Shown here: positions 22,189 through 23,474 of the stretch, one piece after another | How positions within the stretch are numbered: position 1 is the first letter of the stretch | Layout of the letters: each line of letters opens with the position of its first letter | Assembly (NCBI GenBank): GCA_035700805.1 | Contig: DASSOG010000005.1 | Coordinates: 1 to 23,474, forward strand | DNA: 23,474 nt | Source: JAGWRI01 sp035700805 | GTDB lineage: Bacteria > Gemmatimonadota > Gemmatimonadetes > Gemmatimonadales > Gemmatimonadaceae | Direction of reading: 5' to 3' | Translations under genes and position numbers: made by a program | The notes under the pieces: generated by a model | Told to the model about the DNA's origin: nothing | Seen by the model: the letters and a program-made list of their open reading frames with translations, nothing else | Databases searched by the model: none

Positions 22189-23026
22189 GTCGCAAGGCCA
22201 CCACGCGCGAGACGAAGTGAGCGGAGTCGGCCCCGCGCGCCGTGACCTCCACGCTGGCAACCGGGATGGAGTCTCCGGGAAGCCTGAGCACCGCACCCCC
22301 TGCGTCCCGATACGTGAACTGGAGTCCTGACCTTCCGGGGTCGCGCCGGTTGGGCAACAGCGGGCCCGCCACGGGCTGCACGCCGTCAAAGCGATTGGCC
22401 GCCGGGTTCCACTCCCGCATACCGAGGTACCAGCCACCGTCCCCGCTGCGGTACAGGCTGAACCTCGTACGCCTCGAGATCACGAAGGCGGCCACCGGCG
22501 CGCTGGTCGGGACGGAATCGAGCAGGACCGTCAGCGGTGGATTGGGCGGCACCCCGGCCAGGGTGCACGCGACCGCTGCCGAGGCCACCACCGCGGCCAC
22601 GGTGCTCGTTCGCCAGTGGACCACCGGGTCACGATCATCAAACAGGAATACGCGGTCACCCGACTGCGGCACCGACACGAACGACGCGAACGCGGGCCCC
22701 ATGTCGGGGGTGGACGCCGCCGAGACGACGCTATGGCCCGCCACGCATCCCTGACCCGCGCCAACCGGGGCCATGAACTCGAGCGCTGAATCGCTGCTGG
22801 CCGCCTGGATCAGGTCTTGGGGCACGGTGCCGGCGAGGGACCGGGCGACTATGGTGGCCGCGGCGTAGGCTGCCCGCTGGCTCGCCGCCTGGCGACGCGC
22901 CGCCTGGCGCGCGTGGCCATGCAGAGTCATGGCCCTGATCAGGAGCCCGACCACCACGCCGAAGATGACCATGGACACCACGAGGTCCGCCAGCGTGATC
23001 CCTCGCCGCGTCACGTCAGCAGGCAA
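22178..23026 (-). CDS. PilW-like minor prepilin
   Basis: A 282-residue prepilin-like protein. The N-terminus has TRRG before ITLADLVVSMVIFGVVVGLL, the G|xTLxxL prepilin processing site, with Asp in place of the conserved Glu at +5. The rest is a beta-rich domain whose size and shape fit PilW (ALEFMAPVG, SGDRVFLFDD, FSLYRSGDGGWYLGMREWN). Two cysteines (GQGCVAG and VACTLAG) may pair. The listed start is TTG 23026, overlapping the PilV-like gene by 11 bases. GTG at 23014, one base after the upstream stop, would give a shorter leader (MTRRGITL) more typical of prepilins, and I cannot decide between them. Neighbouring genes support a minor-pilin role. Confidence 0.72.
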   Translation of the reverse strand: MPADVTRRGITLADLVVSMVIFGVVVGLLIRAMTLHGHARQAARRQAASQRAAYAAATIVARSLAGTVPQDLIQAASSDSALEFMAPVGAGQGCVAGHSVVSAASTPDMGPAFASFVSVPQSGDRVFLFDDRDPVVHWRTSTVAAVVASAAVACTLAGVPPNPPLTVLLDSVPTSAPVAAFVISRRTRFSLYRSGDGGWYLGMREWNPAANRFDGVQPVAGPLLPNRRDPGRSGLQFTYRDAGGAVLRLPGDSIPVASVEVTARGADSAHFVSRVVALRRGS

Positions 23027-23402
23027 TGGAGGTCCGCAGCACCACCGCCGCGGGCGCCGCCAAGGTGCCGAACGCCACGCTGTCCTGCACCGCCCTGAGC
23101 GGGCCTGAAGCTCCGGAGGCCGTCTCGGTCACGCGCCACGATTCATGGATACCCGGGGCGACCAGCGAATCCCCGATCGCGGCGGCGGGACACCCAGCCG
23201 CGCGAAGGCGTTCCAGACGCGACTCCGCAAGGGCCACACTCGCGTCGCGCTGTTCCGCCCGCTGGCGCAACCGGACCAGGAGCGCGCCGTCGGCGGCGTA
23301 CGCCAGCAGGGCGACGTCGAACACCACCAGCGCGACCATCAGCTCAATGAGGGTAAAGCCCCTGCGGAGGCGCGGCGAACGGGTGGAAGGCGGCGGTCGC
23401 AT
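23016..23402 (-). CDS. PilV-like minor prepilin
   Basis: A 128-residue prepilin. A 15-residue basic leader ends in RRG, followed by FTLIELMVALVVFDVALLAY: the classic G|FTLIEL site with Glu at +5 (Glu20), to be cut and N-methylated by PilD. The mature part is short, with a heptad-like helix continuing through QRAEQRDASVALAESRLERL, then a small beta region and two cysteines (AAGCPA and the last residue). Size and order (before PilW- and PilX-like genes) fit PilV. ATG 23402 lies 12 bases after the stop of the preceding gene; no Shine-Dalgarno sequence is evident. Confidence 0.8.
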   Translation of the reverse strand: MRPPPSTRSPRLRRGFTLIELMVALVVFDVALLAYAADGALLVRLRQRAEQRDASVALAESRLERLRAAGCPAAAIGDSLVAPGIHESWRVTETASGASGPLRAVQDSVAFGTLAAPAAVVLRTSIAC

Positions 23403-23414
23403 GGGGGATGCATA

Positions 23415-23474
23415 TCACTCGACCACGCGGCAGCCATCATCCGAGGAGTGCACATCGCACCGGTCGCGCGCGCG
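23415..23474 (-). CDS. C-terminal end of an upstream gene, possibly a FimT/GspH-like pilin
   Basis: The last 19 codons of a reading frame that enters from the right edge and stops with TGA at 23417-23415. The visible residues (RARDRCDVHSSDDGCRVVE) include two cysteines. Too little is present to identify the product. Being 12 bases upstream of the PilV-like gene, it is probably part of the minor-pilin operon, where a FimT/GspH-type pilin commonly precedes PilV; that is inference. Confidence 0.45.
   Translation of the reverse strand, partial: RARDRCDVHSSDDGCRVVE

Overview
The window is GC-rich and densely coded, and every gene I can support lies on the minus strand, so transcription runs from high to low coordinates. 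It suggests a Gram-negative (diderm) bacterium: there is an outer-membrane secretin (PilQ), a TonB-dependent receptor and several lipoprotein-like products. The combination of a pil-aro block, a topA-trmFO-xerC-hslV-hslU block, and glycine/serine-rich secreted proteins with AAAC/VANC-type lipoboxes makes me favour Gemmatimonadota. That placement is inference from gene content, since no rRNA or tRNA gene is present to confirm it.

In transcription order, the right end (23474-21367) carries a minor-pilin cluster: the last codons of an unidentified gene, a PilV-like prepilin, a PilW-like prepilin and a PilX/GspK-like protein, closely spaced or overlapping. After 119 bases comes pilM-pilN-pilO-pilP-pilQ (21247-16372), the inner-membrane alignment complex and secretin of a type IV pilus, with gaps of 2-16 bases or GTGA/ATGA overlaps. 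Only 18 bases after pilQ is a large secreted protein with Ig-like and beta-propeller regions (16353-13771), a candidate PilY1-like partner. Two hairpins follow. Then come aroC and aroK (13653-11937), which overlap by 44 bases and encode two steps of the shikimate pathway.

The middle (11783-4892) is topA, trmFO, xerC, hslV and hslU, in the order known from the Bacillus subtilis topA-gid-codV-clpQ-clpY-codY region, but without codY. trmFO has no conventional start codon and seems to begin with CTG overlapping the topA stop. xerC overlaps trmFO by four bases and ends against a pair of GC-rich palindromes.

The left part (4747-1) has a two-gene haem-acquisition unit: a lipoprotein with two HmuY-like domains, translationally coupled to a TonB-dependent receptor. 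It is followed by argF (ornithine carbamoyltransferase) and an alpha/beta hydrolase gene that runs off the left edge and appears broken, with a frame change and a missing nucleophile region. No intergenic stretch exceeds 160 bases. I see no tRNA, rRNA, CRISPR array, insertion sequence or prophage gene.

The observations most worth checking are the propeller protein in the pil operon, the double HmuY lipoprotein, the CTG start of trmFO and the unusual prepilin residues of the minor pilins.
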